A stretch of 37,509 bases of DNA from Actinomycetota bacterium (GCA_016871355.1 VFZC01000023.1:1-37509); one strand, 5' to 3'; shown: positions 15,237 through 23,161, counted from the stretch's first letter. The notes: a model not told the origin generated them from the letters alone. Numbers and translations are program-made.

Positions 15237-15363
15237 GTTCGCTCGGAGTTCACCGAGATGTCGCTTCGACGACTCATGAACAACAGGTGACCGTCATGTC
15301 GCCTACGTACTTTCGTGGCGTCCCGTCAACAGAAACAACCAATCACGGACAAAGGAGATTCCA

Positions 15364-16653
15364 GTGAGATTGAGCCAGAAGTCGGTGGCTGCGCTGTTCG
15401 CAGCGGTCACCATCGCCGGAACGGGCGGAACCATCGTCAGCGCCAAGGATCAAAATTTGACTGGCGCCGGATCCACGTTCATCAAGAACCTCTTCGATGC
15501 ATGCATCCCTGAATACAACGACGTGTCTGGTGACACGGTTTCGTACGGCGGCGGCGGATCGGGCGCTGGTCGTACTGCGTTCATCAACGGCACGGCCGAC
15601 TTCGCGGCGACCGAAGCGGTGTTCGGTTCGGCCGAGAAGCCCCCGGCAGACTTCACCTACGTTCCGCTCATCGCGGGTCCGGTGGCCATCGCCTACAAGA
15701 ACTCGAACCTCACCGGAACTCTCCAGTTGAGCCCGGTCACCATCGCCAAGATCTTCGCGGGCCAGATCAACACCTGGAACCACCCCGAGATCGCAGCCGA
15801 GAACCCGTCGATCACCCTGCCGTCCAACAACATCGTCGTGGTGTACCGCGCCGATAGTTCCGGTACTTCCACCGTCTTCGCCCAGTACCTGACGGCAACT
15901 GCCGCATCGGTCTGGACCAAGGCTCCGAGCGGAACGTTTGCCAACGCCATGCCGGCTGGTGCGCCCCCGGGATCGATCGCGGCTCCCGGATCCGATGGTG
16001 TGGCCAACAAGGTTGCCTCCACCGAAGGTTCCATCACGTACGTGGAATTGTCGTTCCAGAAGGAGAACCTCGGAGACGGCGTGAAGGCCGCGAGCGTGAA
16101 GAACGCTGCCGGTGCGTACGTGGCTCCGAGCCCGATTTCGGCGGCAGCTGCCGTGGCCGCGTTGCCGGCTGGCAACGTCGATCAGAACACCGGCTGGATC
16201 AGGCCCGATTTCGCGACCGCTGTCCCGAATGCGTACCCGATCACCGCTCTGGCCATGGGTATTGCTCGCAAGACCTACTCGGCCAAGAACGATTCGGTCC
16301 GCGACTTCTTCAACTACATCCTGAACACCTGCGCCAAGGCCCAGGCTCCGACACTCGGCTACGCCGCGTTGACGGGCAACACGCTGAAGTTCGCTCAGGG
16401 TCGTGCTGCGGGTATCTCGCAGCTCGGTAATCCGGCCCTCACAACCGTGAAGCGCAACCAGACCCTCCCGGGCGCCAGCCTCCTGAACGCTGCTGGCTTG
16501 TCGGGTGTCCCGACGTTGCGAGTCACCAAGGGCGGAAACGTGTGCCGCGTCGTCAACAAGACCAACATCGGTGGGACCCGCGCCGGAACATGTGATGTGC
16601 GCGTGACCGTCGGTACCACCAACGTCACTCTGAAGGTCACCGTCACCAAGTAA
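15364..16653 (+). CDS. pstS: Phosphate-binding protein PstS with extra C-terminal beta-type tail
   Basis: Exported phosphate-binding subunit, 429 residues. A signal peptide ends near VSA-KD (about 27) and has no lipobox Cys, unlike most Gram-positive PstS proteins. The ligand motifs are present: GAGSTFI, GGGGSGAGRTAFINGTADFAATEAVF, YRADSSGTSTVFAQYL and a GSDGVANKV segment. Residues 382-429, after the usual end of PstS, form a Thr/Val-rich tail with two Cys (394 and 410), reminiscent of Ig-like or wall-associated modules. The GTG start has a strong Shine-Dalgarno sequence (AAAGGAG at 15351-15357). A large hairpin follows the stop. High expression relative to the permeases is likely. Confidence 0.93.
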   Translation: MRLSQKSVAALFAAVTIAGTGGTIVSAKDQNLTGAGSTFIKNLFDACIPEYNDVSGDTVSYGGGGSGAGRTAFINGTADFAATEAVFGSAEKPPADFTYVPLIAGPVAIAYKNSNLTGTLQLSPVTIAKIFAGQINTWNHPEIAAENPSITLPSNNIVVVYRADSSGTSTVFAQYLTATAASVWTKAPSGTFANAMPAGAPPGSIAAPGSDGVANKVASTEGSITYVELSFQKENLGDGVKAASVKNAAGAYVAPSPISAAAAVAALPAGNVDQNTGWIRPDFATAVPNAYPITALAMGIARKTYSAKNDSVRDFFNYILNTCAKAQAPTLGYAALTGNTLKFAQGRAAGISQLGNPALTTVKRNQTLPGASLLNAAGLSGVPTLRVTKGGNVCRVVNKTNIGGTRAGTCDVRVTVGTTNVTLKVTVTK

Positions 16654-16667
16654 TCGATTGCTCGGCC

Positions 16668-16713
16668 GAGTCGGCACCGGTTCGAATCTTCGGGTTCGGA
16701 CTGGTGCCGACTC
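16668..16713 (+). other. 21-bp intercistronic hairpin with UUCG tetraloop (pstS-pstB)
   Basis: Arms 16668-16688 and 16693-16713 pair along all 21 positions (18 Watson-Crick, 3 G-T) around a TTCG loop closed by C-G, the extra-stable cUUCGg type. No T-run follows; the next bases are AGGTCGCTGGGGG. It is therefore a poor intrinsic terminator but a strong RNA structure. It begins 15 bases after the pstS stop and ends 39 bases before the pstB start. It probably protects the pstS mRNA 3' end or partly blocks transcription into pstB. Confidence 0.7.
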
Positions 16714-16752
16714 AGGTCGCTGGGGGAGGCTGTGGCCTTCGAAGGGAGAATC

Positions 16753-17628
16753 ATGTCCAGCGAATCACCGCTCGAGGGAACAGCGGTCACCGCTTCTGGT
16801 GTCGGTAGTGCGATGCGTGAGGTCGAGACCGGACGCGACTCGCGCAATCTGCTGCCATCGGGTGCTTCGGGTCTCGAGACCATCGGGGCTCACGCCTGGT
16901 TCGGTAAGCACCTCGCGATCGAGGACGTGTCGCTGCGGTTTCCGAAGAGTTCGGTGACGGGTCTCATCGGACCATCCGGTTGCGGTAAGAGCACCTTCTT
17001 GCGTCTGCTCAATCGAATGCACGAGTTCATCCCCGGGTCGGCCTTCGCTGGCCAAGTTCTCCTCGACGGTCGCGACATCTACGCGCCCGAAGTCAACGCC
17101 ACCGAGATTCGCTTGAAGGTCGGCATGGTGTTCCAGAAGCCGAACCCGTTCCCGTCGATGTCGATCGCCGACAACGTGTTGGCTGGGCTGCGCCTGGCGC
17201 GCATCAAGGTCTCCGACAAGAACATGCTGCTGGAGGACTGCCTCGTTCGCGCCGGACTCTGGAAAGAAGTCAAGGATCGTTTGAAGGCCAGCGCCGGATC
17301 GCTGTCGGGTGGCCAGCAGCAGCGTCTGTGCATCGCCCGCGCGCTCGCGGTGAAGCCCGAAGTGTTGTTGATGGACGAGCCCTGCTCGGCTCTCGACCCG
17401 GGCTCCACTCTGCGTGTCGAAGAAACGATCGTGCAGTTGTCCGAGTCGATGACCATCATCATCGTGACCCACAACATGCAGCAGGCGGCCCGTGTGTCCG
17501 ACTACTGCGCCTTTTTCTTGTCGGAAGGTGGGCCCGGTCGCGTGGTCGAGGCCGGCCTCACGTCGACGATCTTCACCAATCCAGTCGATTCCCGTACGGC
17601 CGACTACGTGCAGGGCCGCTTCGGCTGA
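16753..17628 (+). CDS. pstB: Phosphate ABC transporter ATP-binding protein PstB
   Basis: ATPase of the phosphate importer, 291 residues from the ATG at 16753, preceded by a strong Shine-Dalgarno sequence (GAAGGGAGA at 16741-16749). Walker [10 protein letters not shown] is at 73-81, the Q-loop is in [10 protein letters not shown], the signature is LSGGQQQR, Walker B is VLLMDEP followed by SALDP, and the switch His is in VTHNMQQA. The N-terminus is roughly 30 residues longer than usual, and this extra segment is polar and without recognised motif. An in-frame upstream GTG at 16732 exists but lacks a ribosome site. No phoU follows in the window. Confidence 0.94.
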   Translation: MSSESPLEGTAVTASGVGSAMREVETGRDSRNLLPSGASGLETIGAHAWFGKHLAIEDVSLRFPKSSVTGLIGPSGCGKSTFLRLLNRMHEFIPGSAFAGQVLLDGRDIYAPEVNATEIRLKVGMVFQKPNPFPSMSIADNVLAGLRLARIKVSDKNMLLEDCLVRAGLWKEVKDRLKASAGSLSGGQQQRLCIARALAVKPEVLLMDEPCSALDPGSTLRVEETIVQLSESMTIIIVTHNMQQAARVSDYCAFFLSEGGPGRVVEAGLTSTIFTNPVDSRTADYVQGRFG

Positions 17629-17840
17629 ATTCGTCAGTCCCCCGTTCCGCACTCGCACCGGTGCCGGGTGGGTGAGTCACAAGTGAACTCTCTCTGAGAT
17701 CACAGTGGTGGCATGTCACGAGACGCGCCGTCAACAAGGGAGAGAGACGTTGTCTCAGACCTACGTGATCATCATGAACAAGCTGCGGTCGCATCAGCGA
17801 CCTGTTCGACACCATCCTGCCGTGAGGCTTCATCGTTCGC

Positions 17841-18194
17841 TTGCAGAACGGTGACACCTCGGCGTGGTCGCACTTCGTTCGTTCGGTGAACGCGCGAGTC
17901 GCGCGGTACGCGCGCCATCGTGGCCATCCCGATCCGGACGACGTGATGGGGGCCGCCGAGGTCGACGATCCGGATGGTGAACTCATCGAGACGATCGTGG
18001 TACTCCTCGCGTTACTCGACGACGAAAGGCGAACCGTGATCGTGATGCGCTACGTCGACGGTTCGCCCACTCGCGAAATTGCGGCGCGACTCGGAAAGAG
18101 TGATGAGGCCACGCACGTGATCGTCTCGCATTCGTTGGAGGTTCTGCGCCGGGAAATGCAGAAGACCCCGCCGGAAACCGATGGGGTCTTCTGA
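17841..18194 (+). pseudogene. Degraded ECF sigma factor-like ORF
   Basis: The 117-residue frame has a sigma region-2 start (QNGDTSAWSHFVRSVNARVARYARHRGHPDPDDV) joined directly to a region-4-like helix-turn-helix (LLDDERRTVIVMRYVDGSPTREIAARLGKSDEATHVIVSHSLEVLRRE). The middle, which normally carries the -10-binding region 2.3/2.4 and the linker, is missing; ECF factors usually have 170-200 residues. The only start is TTG 17841, without a Shine-Dalgarno sequence, and sigma-like residues (FIVRL) continue upstream to an in-frame stop at 17823-17825. Both facts suggest a remnant. Alternatively it is a short DNA-binding protein in its own right. The final codons form a hairpin (18160-18192). Confidence 0.55.
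18160..18192. terminator. Hairpin at the end of the sigma-like ORF
   Basis: AGAAGACCCC (18160-18169) pairs perfectly with GGGGTCTTCT (18183-18192) around a 13-base loop that can form a further CGG/CCG stem. It could end transcription from either side between the sigma-like ORF and the convergent HU gene. No clear T-run follows, and it overlaps the last codons of the ORF. A second small hairpin (TCCGCT, loop CGAG, AGCGGA) is at 18203-18218. Confidence 0.45.
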
Positions 18195-18224
18195 CGTGTC
18201 AGTCCGCTCGAGAGCGGAGACGAA

Positions 18225-18668
18225 TTAGCGACGCTTCTTGGCGGCCTGACGAGGAGCGGCCTTCTTGACCGTCTTCTTCGGCGAAGCCTTCTTGGCAGCC
18301 TTCTTCGGAGCGGCCTTCTTCACAGCCTTCTTCGGCGCAGCCTTGGTGGGGGCCGGTGCCGAACGCTTGGTGTTCAACTTGGGTGCAGGAGCAGCTCCGA
18401 GCGCGATGTCCTTGAAGCCCTTGAGCGCCGTGATCTTGGCGACGGTCTTGGCCTTCACCCTGATCTGCTCTCCAGTCGCTGGGTTGCGAGCCATGCGCGC
18501 GGGGCGCTTGATCTTCGCAAACTTGGCGAATCCGGAGATGTTGACGATCTCGCCCTTCGCAACAGTGGCCAAGATGACGTCGATGGTTCCTTCGACGAGC
18601 TTGCCCGCTGTCTTGTTGTCGACATCGGCGTGGAGTGCTACTGCCTGGATGAGGTCACGTTTCTTCAT
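18225..18668 (-). CDS. hupB: HU-family DNA-binding protein with Lys/Ala/Pro tail (HupB type)
   Basis: Nucleoid-associated histone-like protein, 147 residues. Residues 1-90 are a HU core (MKKRDLIQAVA, then VNISGFAKFAKIKRPARMARNPATGEQIRVKAKT), which includes the RNPATGE tip of the DNA-binding arm. Residues from about 95 are a basic tail of repeated KKA/APKKA units, as in mycobacterial HupB. The tail adds non-specific DNA binding and is a common target for lysine acetylation and methylation. A TAGGTT -10-like element lies 7 bases before the ATG, with a 17-base palindrome just upstream (18684-18700) that may be an operator. Confidence 0.9.
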   Translation of the reverse strand: MKKRDLIQAVALHADVDNKTAGKLVEGTIDVILATVAKGEIVNISGFAKFAKIKRPARMARNPATGEQIRVKAKTVAKITALKGFKDIALGAAPAPKLNTKRSAPAPTKAAPKKAVKKAAPKKAAKKASPKKTVKKAAPRQAAKKRR

Positions 18669-18675
18669 GGGCGAA

Positions 18676-18681
18676 AACCTA
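18676..18681 (-). promoter_or_regulatory. -10-like hexamer TAGGTT of hupB, leaderless type
   Basis: On the minus strand TAGGTT ends 7 bases before the hupB ATG. It is part of the 11-base CTAGGTTTTCG, which recurs exactly before the TetR gene at 19427. Confidence 0.5.
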
Positions 18682-18683
18682 GT

Positions 18684-18700
18684 TCGGCCTTTCTGGCCGA
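18684..18700. promoter_or_regulatory. Palindrome in the hupB promoter
   Basis: TCGGCC and GGCCGA flank a TTTCT loop. The palindrome lies directly upstream of the hupB -10-like element, where the -10/-35 spacer would be, so it could be a repressor or autoregulatory site. It could also be chance in GC-rich DNA. Confidence 0.25.
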
Positions 18701-18800
18701 TGGTGGATACCCGGCCCGAATCGCGCGGTTTTTTCGGACTTTTTCGGGATCGGGTACGTCTGCCCGACCGGCCGAATCCCGGTCGAAGGCGAGCCGATTC

Positions 18801-19427
18801 TCAGTCGACGAAGAGCATCTGGTCGTAGATGTCGTTTGCCAAGGCGGTCCACTGGGCCAGCTCGTCGGGGCCGGCATCGAGATCGAACCCGACGATGACG
18901 CGACCGAGGGTCGTGGCCTGGATGAAGTTGGCGATCATTCTCGCCGGATGCTTGCGGGTGATGAATCCGCGTGCCTGCGCGCCTCCGATGATCTCGGCGA
19001 ATTCGGTCGACAGTCGGGTCTGGGTTTCGGCCAGCCACTTCGAGAACTCGGGCCGGCCCTTGGTGCCCGCGATGATGGCGCACCGCTCCACCCGCTGGGC
19101 GGTGCGCGACAGATCGGCCACGAAGTTCGTGATGAGACTCAGGTTGTTGCGCAGTTCGTCGCGGGACGAGGCCTGCTCGGCGATCATGCGGATGGGCCCG
19201 ATGCTCTCTTGAATCATGACCTCGAACTGACGAGCGCGAGCGGCGGCGATGAGCCCGTCACGCGACCCGAAGGCCATGTAGAGGGAGCTCTTGGAGATGC
19301 CGGTGCGCTCCATGAGCGACTCGATCCGGAAGCCCGACTCACCCGATTCCTCGAGAATCGCGATGGTCGTGCTCACGACCTGACCGAGATCGGGTATGTG
19401 CCGAGGGGCGCGCTGGCGAACTTTCAC
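18801..19427 (-). CDS. TetR/AcrR family transcriptional regulator
   Basis: 208 residues. The N-terminal helix-turn-helix reads TTIAILEESGESGFRIESLMERTGISKSSLYMAFGSRDGLIAAA at about 19-62, the standard TetR DNA-binding domain. The C-terminal part resembles the TetR_C domain of regulators in which SKWLAE and GFI..KHPARMIANFIQA segments recur. The ligand is unknown. It starts with GTG at 19427, eight bases after a TAGGTT element. It lies upstream of hupB on the same strand, separated by 132 bases, and beside the His-rich protein gene; targets cannot be read. Confidence 0.85.
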   Translation of the reverse strand: MKVRQRAPRHIPDLGQVVSTTIAILEESGESGFRIESLMERTGISKSSLYMAFGSRDGLIAAARARQFEVMIQESIGPIRMIAEQASSRDELRNNLSLITNFVADLSRTAQRVERCAIIAGTKGRPEFSKWLAETQTRLSTEFAEIIGGAQARGFITRKHPARMIANFIQATTLGRVIVGFDLDAGPDELAQWTALANDIYDQMLFVD

Positions 19428-19435
19428 TGCTCGAA

Positions 19436-19441
19436 AACCTA
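19436..19441 (-). promoter_or_regulatory. -10-like hexamer TAGGTT, leaderless type
   Basis: It ends 8 bases before the GTG at 19427 and is inside an 11-base sequence identical to that before hupB (CTAGGTTTTCG). Confidence 0.4.
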
Positions 19442-19476
19442 GCCGACTACAACGAAATCGGGGGGAATCGCCGGTT

Positions 19477-19905
19477 TCAGAAGCCCCACGTGTGAAAGTG
19501 ATCGAACCCCTCCCGTGCCGCCGACAGGACCTGGGCCTCCGTCATGGCGTACAAGTTGCTATCCATGGCCCCCACCACCCTGGCCGCGGTGGCCGGGTGC
19601 TTGCGCTCGAGAAACTGCGTGAATCGCACGATGTGGTCGGCCTTACCCGTGCCGTGGCCGATGATCAGTATCTCGTTGGCATCGGCCAGCGCCTGGGCGA
19701 TCGACTCGTAGAAGCGCAGGTTGTCGTGATCGGTGTCGTGGCCTCGGTGGTGCTGGGCCTGACGCACGTGATGGTGCTGGCCCAGATCGCTCGAAGGATG
19801 CAGCCGTTGTGGGGCCGTCCCCTTCTCCATCCCGGCGTTCCACACGCGGGCTTCGTCCCGTGTGATGGCCACGATCGCCATGGCACTTCGAGCAGTGATC
19901 GTCAT
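19477..19905 (-). CDS. His-rich protein resembling bacterial eRF1 domain 3 (translational machinery protein)
   Basis: 142 residues. It begins AIVAITRDEARVW, followed by a His-rich stretch at about 35-60 containing HHH, HH, H-x-x-x-DH. The second half (FYESIAQALADANEILIIGHGTGKADHIVRFTQFLERKHP, then a C-terminal TEAQVLSAAREGF) matches the pattern of small proteobacterial and actinobacterial proteins related to domain 3 of archaeal release factor eRF1. Their role is unproven; links to ribosome rescue have been proposed for the wider group. The His cluster may bind metal. The start has a Shine-Dalgarno sequence (GGAGG). It is divergent from the TPP enzyme gene, 95 bases away. Confidence 0.6.
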   Translation of the reverse strand: MTITARSAMAIVAITRDEARVWNAGMEKGTAPQRLHPSSDLGQHHHVRQAQHHRGHDTDHDNLRFYESIAQALADANEILIIGHGTGKADHIVRFTQFLERKHPATAARVVGAMDSNLYAMTEAQVLSAAREGFDHFHTWGF

Positions 19906-19987
19906 CGCAAGACCTCCGGATCGTCACCGTAGAAACCAGCCGGCGCGAGCGGGCTCGACGGATGTACTCGATCTCGACGGTGCGAAG

Positions 19988-19993
19988 TACCGT
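19988..19993 (+). promoter_or_regulatory. -10-like hexamer TACCGT, leaderless type
   Basis: TACCGT ends 7 bases before the GTG at 20001 and supports that GTG over the longer frame from 19962. Confidence 0.5.
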
Positions 19994-20000
19994 GAGACGC

Positions 20001-21551
20001 GTGAACGGCGCCGAAGCCCTGTTGCGCACACTGGTCGCTTCGGATGTCGACGTGTGTTTCGCCAACCCGGGTACCTCGGAGATGCACTTCGTGGCCGCCC
20101 TCGACCGCGTTCCCGGAATGCGGGCCGTCCTCGGACTGTTCGAAGGAGTGGTCACCGGCATGGCCGACGGCTACGCCCGGATGGCCGGCAAACCGCCTGT
20201 CACCTTGCTGCACCTCGGACCTGGGCTCGCCAACGGTCTGGCCAATCTGCACAATGCGCGACGAGCCGCCTCACCGATCGTGAACGTGGTGGGCGATCAC
20301 GCCATCACTCACGCGCAGTACGACGCGCCACTCGCATCCGACGTGGTCGGTTTCGCACGACCGGTTTCGGGTTGGGTCCATTCGGCGGTCAGCGCCCGAG
20401 CCGTGGGCGCCGATGCGGCCCGCGCGGTGCAGGCCGCTCGACAACACCCGGGCCAGATCGCCACCCTGATTCTTCCGGCCGATGTGGCGTGGAACGAAGG
20501 TGCGTCGCCGGCTGCGGCGCTCACGCCCATCGGCCCGGCCGAGGTGTCGAGTGACGCCGTCGCGGCTGCGGTCGCCGCAGTCCGGTCGTCCGGATCACGG
20601 GCCGCTGTGTTGATGCGAGGTGACGCGCTGAACGATCGCGGACTTCGCGCCGCCGGTCGGATCGCCACGGCTACCGGGGCACGGTTGTTGTGCGACACGT
20701 TCGCGCCGCGGCTGGCGCGCGGAGTCGGCCGCGTGGCCGTCGAACGACTGCCGTACTTCGCCGAGCAACTCGCCGAATCGTTGTCATCGGTCGATCACTT
20801 GATCATCGTCGGGTCGAAACCGCCGGTCTCGTTCTTCGCGTACCCGGGCAAGCCGGGTTGGTGCACTCCCGAGGGCGCAGCCATCACCTACTTGGCTTAC
20901 GCGCACGAAGACGGTGTGAGTGCCCTCGAAGCGGTGGCAGCCGAGTTCTCGGCCAAACCGGTTGTTGTCGACCTGGTGTTGCCCGACGAACCAACCGGAC
21001 CGCTCAACCAGTTCACGATCGGTCAGGTGATCGCGCGGTATCTGCCCGATGACGCGATCGTTTCCGACGAGGCGGCCACCAACGCCGTGGGGCCGGGCCT
21101 GGCGCTGGCCACCGCTCGTCCGCACGATCATCTGTCGCTCACCGGCGGCTCGATCGGTCAGGGACTGCCACTCGCCGGTGGTGCCGCTGTCGCATGCCCC
21201 GATCGCAAGGTCGTGTGTCTGCACGGCGATGGTGGTGCGATGTACACCGTGCAGTCGTTGTGGACGCAGGCTCGGGAGAATCTCGACGTCACCACGATCA
21301 TCTTCTCGAACCGCGCGTACTCCATTCTTCAGATCGAACTCTCACGCACGGGTGCCCGCGATCTGCTGGGCGAGGGCGACAACAAGGCACTGTCGATGTT
21401 CGATCTGTCGAACCCCGATCTCGACTGGGTGCAGTTGGCGGGCGGTATGGGTGTCTCGGCGGTGCGAGTGCACGACATCGCCGAATTCTCGAGCGCGTTT
21501 CAGTCGGCCATGAACCAGCGTGGCCCGCGCTTGATCGAAGCAGTTCTCTGA
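20001..21551 (+). CDS. TPP-dependent enzyme, acetolactate synthase large subunit-like
   Basis: 516-residue thiamine-diphosphate enzyme of the acetolactate synthase/benzoylformate decarboxylase family. The N-terminal PYR domain begins GAEALLRTLVASDVDVCFANPGTSEMHF, with the activating Glu48 in GLFEGVVTGMADGYAR. The C-terminal PP domain has the Mg/TPP motif GDG (409-411) followed by the Asn in FSNRAYS. The length is shorter than biosynthetic AHAS (about 570), and no ilvN or ilvC is near, so a catabolic decarboxylase or carboligase is as likely as acetolactate synthesis. The start is GTG 20001, placed right before the domain and after a leaderless-type -10. Its stop codon abuts the stop of the convergent gene as TGATCA. 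Confidence 0.85.
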   Translation: MNGAEALLRTLVASDVDVCFANPGTSEMHFVAALDRVPGMRAVLGLFEGVVTGMADGYARMAGKPPVTLLHLGPGLANGLANLHNARRAASPIVNVVGDHAITHAQYDAPLASDVVGFARPVSGWVHSAVSARAVGADAARAVQAARQHPGQIATLILPADVAWNEGASPAAALTPIGPAEVSSDAVAAAVAAVRSSGSRAAVLMRGDALNDRGLRAAGRIATATGARLLCDTFAPRLARGVGRVAVERLPYFAEQLAESLSSVDHLIIVGSKPPVSFFAYPGKPGWCTPEGAAITYLAYAHEDGVSALEAVAAEFSAKPVVVDLVLPDEPTGPLNQFTIGQVIARYLPDDAIVSDEAATNAVGPGLALATARPHDHLSLTGGSIGQGLPLAGGAAVACPDRKVVCLHGDGGAMYTVQSLWTQARENLDVTTIIFSNRAYSILQIELSRTGARDLLGEGDNKALSMFDLSNPDLDWVQLAGGMGVSAVRVHDIAEFSSAFQSAMNQRGPRLIEAVL

Positions 21552-22001
21552 TCAGGCGCGCCGAACGAGGCGCACCACCGGAATCACACGCGCCGCCGCT
21601 TTGGCTTCGTATTCGTCGTACTGCGGGAAGATCGTCTTCATGATCGACCACAAGCGCGCACGTTCGGCCGGTTCGTCGACCACGTGGGCGGTGGCCCAGA
21701 ACTGATCGGCGGCCACCTGCAACCAAACTTCGGGATAGGCGAGCATGTTGTCGAGCCACACCGGGTTGTCGGGCGCGCCGCCCTTGGAGGCGATGAGAAC
21801 GAGATCGTCACCGTCGCGTCCGTAGATGAGGGCGCTGCGCGTCCACTTGCCCGACGACTTGCCTTTCACGGTCACGAGCAAACAGGGCAGACCGCGCCAG
21901 AGGTGTCCGTCCTCGCCGTTGGTTGCGACGTACCGCTCGATGTGCTCGCGCACGAACGGAGTGGGGCTGTCGTGGATGGGTGACGGGGCGGCAGAACTCA
22001 T
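21552..22001 (-). CDS. Nitroreductase/deazaflavin (F420)-dependent oxidoreductase family protein
   Basis: 149 residues, resembling the Ddn-type split-beta-barrel family: LLVTVKGKSSGKWTRSALIYGRDGDDLVLIASKGGAPDNPVWLDNMLAYPEVWLQV, then a C-terminal YEAKAAARVIPVVRL. Members use F420H2 to reduce quinones or nitro compounds, and the cofactor is typical of actinobacteria. The ATG at 22001 overlaps the stop of the cystathionine gamma-synthase/lyase gene by four bases (ATGA), so it is translationally coupled to it. The physiological substrate is unknown. The open frame continues far upstream, but that part is a shadow of the coupled gene. Confidence 0.82.
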   Translation of the reverse strand: MSSAAPSPIHDSPTPFVREHIERYVATNGEDGHLWRGLPCLLVTVKGKSSGKWTRSALIYGRDGDDLVLIASKGGAPDNPVWLDNMLAYPEVWLQVAADQFWATAHVVDEPAERARLWSIMKTIFPQYDEYEAKAAARVIPVVRLVRRA

Positions 22002-23161
22002 GAGAGACGGTCTAGTGCCGTCCGCAGGTCTTCGCACAAGTCGTGGGCTGATTCGACGCCGACGCTCAGGCGGATGAGCGAATCGGGGACCTGCAGCGGC
22101 GATCCGGCCGCCGATGCGTGCGTCATGCGACCGGGATGTTCGATGAGGCTTTCGACCGCCCCGAGCGACTCGGCCAGCGTGAAGATGCGCGTGCTCTTGG
22201 CCATGGTGAGTCCCGCCTCGACCCCGCCCTTCAACGTGAAGCTGACCATGCCGCCGAAATCGTTCATCTGCTTGGCGGCGGCGGCGTGACCCGGATGGTC
22301 GGGTAGTTGCGGATACAGCACACGCTCGACCGCGGGGTGGCCGAGCAACAAATCGACCACCGCTCGGGCGTTCGAGCAGTGGCGATCCATGCGCAAGGCG
22401 AGAGTCTTCACACCACGCAGCACCAAGTAGCAGTCGAACGGTGCCGGAACGCCACCGGCGGCATTTTGCGTGTAGCGCAGGCGTTCGGCCAGTGAATCGT
22501 CGTTCAGCGCGAGGAAGCCACCGACCACATCGCTGTGGCCGCCGAGGTACTTGGTGGCCGAGTGCACGACGACGTCGGCACCGTGATCGAGCGGCTGTTG
22601 CAGGTACGGAGTGGCGAAGGTGTTGTCGACGACGACGATTGCACCGTTGGCATGGGCAACCTCGGACACGGCCGCGATGTCGATGCACGTGAGCAATGGA
22701 TTGGTAGGCGTCTCGAGCCACACGATCGAGGTGTCGCTCGGCCAGTTGGCACGCAGCGATGCGACATCGGTGAGGTCGACCGCGCTCCACGGAAAGCCGA
22801 GTGGCGACCACACCTTGGCGATGAGTCGGAACGTTCCGCCGTACGCATCGTTGCCCAGCAGCACGCGACCACCGGGAGGGAGGAGACGCAGAACATTGTC
22901 TTCAGCGGCCAGACCGCTCGCGAAGGCGAGGCCGTGCTTGGCGTTCTCGAGCGAGGCCACGCACGCTTCGAGAGCCGAACGAGTGGGATTACCACTGCGG
23001 GAGTATTCGAAACCTTTATGCTCGCCCACACTCGACTGCGCGAAGGTGGTGCTGAGAGTGATGGGGGTGACGACGGCACCGGTGGTCGGATCGGGATCCT
23101 GGCCCACGTGAATGGCGCGCGTTTCGAAACCCCAGCCGGTCTCGGCTTCGAGATCACCCAC
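21998..23161 (-). CDS. metB: Cystathionine gamma-synthase/gamma-lyase (PLP)
   Basis: 387-residue Cys/Met-metabolism PLP enzyme. The Schiff-base Lys204 is in SATKYLGGHSD. Other signatures are YSRSGNPTR at about 53-61, YGGT at 107-110 and the DNTFATPYLQQP stretch. Sequence alone does not separate gamma-synthase (toward methionine) from gamma-lyase (toward cysteine). The adjacent cystathionine beta-synthase favours a role in reverse transsulfuration, homocysteine to cysteine. It starts with GTG inside the last codons of the beta-synthase gene (8-base overlap). The symbol is given for the family; lyase activity is possible. Confidence 0.88.
   Translation of the reverse strand: MGDLEAETGWGFETRAIHVGQDPDPTTGAVVTPITLSTTFAQSSVGEHKGFEYSRSGNPTRSALEACVASLENAKHGLAFASGLAAEDNVLRLLPPGGRVLLGNDAYGGTFRLIAKVWSPLGFPWSAVDLTDVASLRANWPSDTSIVWLETPTNPLLTCIDIAAVSEVAHANGAIVVVDNTFATPYLQQPLDHGADVVVHSATKYLGGHSDVVGGFLALNDDSLAERLRYTQNAAGGVPAPFDCYLVLRGVKTLALRMDRHCSNARAVVDLLLGHPAVERVLYPQLPDHPGHAAAAKQMNDFGGMVSFTLKGGVEAGLTMAKSTRIFTLAESLGAVESLIEHPGRMTHASAAGSPLQVPDSLIRLSVGVESAHDLCEDLRTALDRLS

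Noticed and set aside
17750-17854. 34-codon frame with TTG start and strong Shine-Dalgarno sequence
   Set aside because: The peptide is basic and unrecognised and overlaps the sigma-like remnant in another frame; kept only as an observation in the sigma finding.
17573-17986. 137-residue minus-strand frame between pstB and hupB
   Set aside because: No recognisable motif, and it runs antisense through the pstB end and the sigma-like ORF.
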